NCBI RefSeq assembly: GCF_000285535.1 | Contig: NZ_HE610988.1 | Coordinates: 165,737 to 229,736 of the forward strand | Reading direction: 5' to 3' | Source of the DNA: Bacillus timonensis | GTDB lineage: Bacteria; Bacillota; Bacilli; Bacillales; Bacillaceae_L | Length of the DNA: 64,000 nucleotides | Shown: piece by piece, positions 63,753 through 64,000 of the stretch | How positions within the stretch are numbered: position 1 is the first letter of the stretch | Layout of the letters: each line of letters begins with the position of its first letter | Notes under the pieces: model-generated | Database searches by the model: none | What the model saw: the letters and a program-made list of their open reading frames with translations, nothing else | Told to the model about the DNA's origin: nothing | Position numbers and translations under genes: made by a program

Positions 63753-64000
63753 TTATGATTGAATTTTCATATATTGTCCATAATCAAGTTCAATCGTTTG
63801 TAGTGATACAAGCATTCCCTCTAAAAGAAGCTGTACCTTTTCCTCAATTGTATCATCCTCAAGATGAGGAATCTGACAGCGGAGAAAACCACTTTTTTCT
63901 TGCTCCAATATTGGCTCTACTTTACATAAAGCATATATCGAATTAATGGTACCAAAAGCAACAGCTGAGGCACCCGCACAAACGATATCCTTTCCAGGAA
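63753..64000 (-). CDS. prp: Ribosomal-processing cysteine protease Prp (partial)
   Basis: The frame runs off the window edge; about 82 C-terminal residues are visible. It has GKDIVCAGASAVAFGTINS with the catalytic cysteine; the catalytic histidine lies outside. Prp cleaves the N-terminus of L27, encoded next to it. Confidence 0.93.
   Translation of the reverse strand, partial: PGKDIVCAGASAVAFGTINSIYALCKVEPILEQEKSGFLRCQIPHLEDDTIEEKVQLLLEGMLVSLQTIELDYGQYMKIQS

Overview
The window is a low-GC chromosomal segment from an endospore-forming member of the Bacillaceae. Nearly every gene is recognisable and the order follows the Bacillus subtilis mccB-to-rpmA arc: yrhC-mccB-mccA-mtnN-yrrT, yrrS-pbpI, greA-udk-yrrO-yrrN-yrrM-mltG, yrzB-yrrK-yrzL-alaS, yrrI, yrrD-recD2-yrrB-mnmA-iscS-cymR, rarA, tcdA, 6S RNA, aspS-hisS, yrvJ, dtd-relA-apt-recJ, secDF, spoVB, yajC-tgt-queA-ruvB-ruvA, bofC, coxA, safA, pheA-pheB-obg-spo0B-rpmA-prp. 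The spore genes (safA, coxA, bofC, spoVB, spo0B, rsfA, pbpI) fix the lifestyle. Genus cannot be fixed from sequence alone. Most genes lie on the minus strand. Plus-strand exceptions are the NERD gene, rarA, rsfA, yrvJ, spoVB and yrzE.

Region by region. 1-4.7 kb holds tiny YrzI-type ORFs and a methionine-to-cysteine conversion operon. 4.8-18.4 kb holds a sporulation PBP with its partner, a tRNA wobble-uridine hydroxylation/methylation set, MltG, RuvX/IreB-type proteins and T-box-controlled alaS. 18.5-20.2 kb is an accessory strip: a NERD-domain protein, a decayed tandem repeat and very small yrzQ/yrzR genes. 20.3-27.7 kb holds recD2, the thiouridylase pair mnmA-iscS, the sulfur regulator cymR and a YczE-like membrane protein. 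27.8-37 kb holds rarA, an ABC exporter, rsfA behind a plausible sigma-F promoter, tcdA, 6S RNA and T-box-controlled hisS-aspS. 37-46 kb holds a frameshifted SH3b/amidase gene, the stringent-response block and a twice-frameshifted cation diffusion facilitator gene. 46-64 kb holds protein export, queuosine, Holliday-junction, spore-coat/cortex, phenylalanine and Obg/L27 genes.

Functional links. CymR (27 kb) is the known repressor of the mccAB operon at the start of the window. The segment is rich in tRNA functions: three aminoacyl-tRNA synthetases, Dtd, MnmA, Tgt/QueA, TrhP1/TrhP2/TrmR and TcdA. YajC and SecDF belong to one export machine, and Prp trims the N-terminus of the L27 encoded next to it.

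Most unusual: (1) a structured, dispersed intergenic element of about 135-190 bp in three copies (3.2, 20.3 and 26.4 kb), each lying between two genes of an operon, with stems kept by compensatory changes; (2) a roughly 200-bp element with inverted ends inside a duplicated terminator downstream of spoVB; (3) three single-base deficits, all in 6-7-base A/T homopolymers, breaking yrvJ and the cation transporter; (4) a 27-codon ORF with a near-consensus promoter and twin terminators, next to an intact and a truncated YrzI-type gene; (5) a terminator hairpin that contains the pbpI ribosome binding site. Functions come from motif recognition and conserved order; no database search was run.
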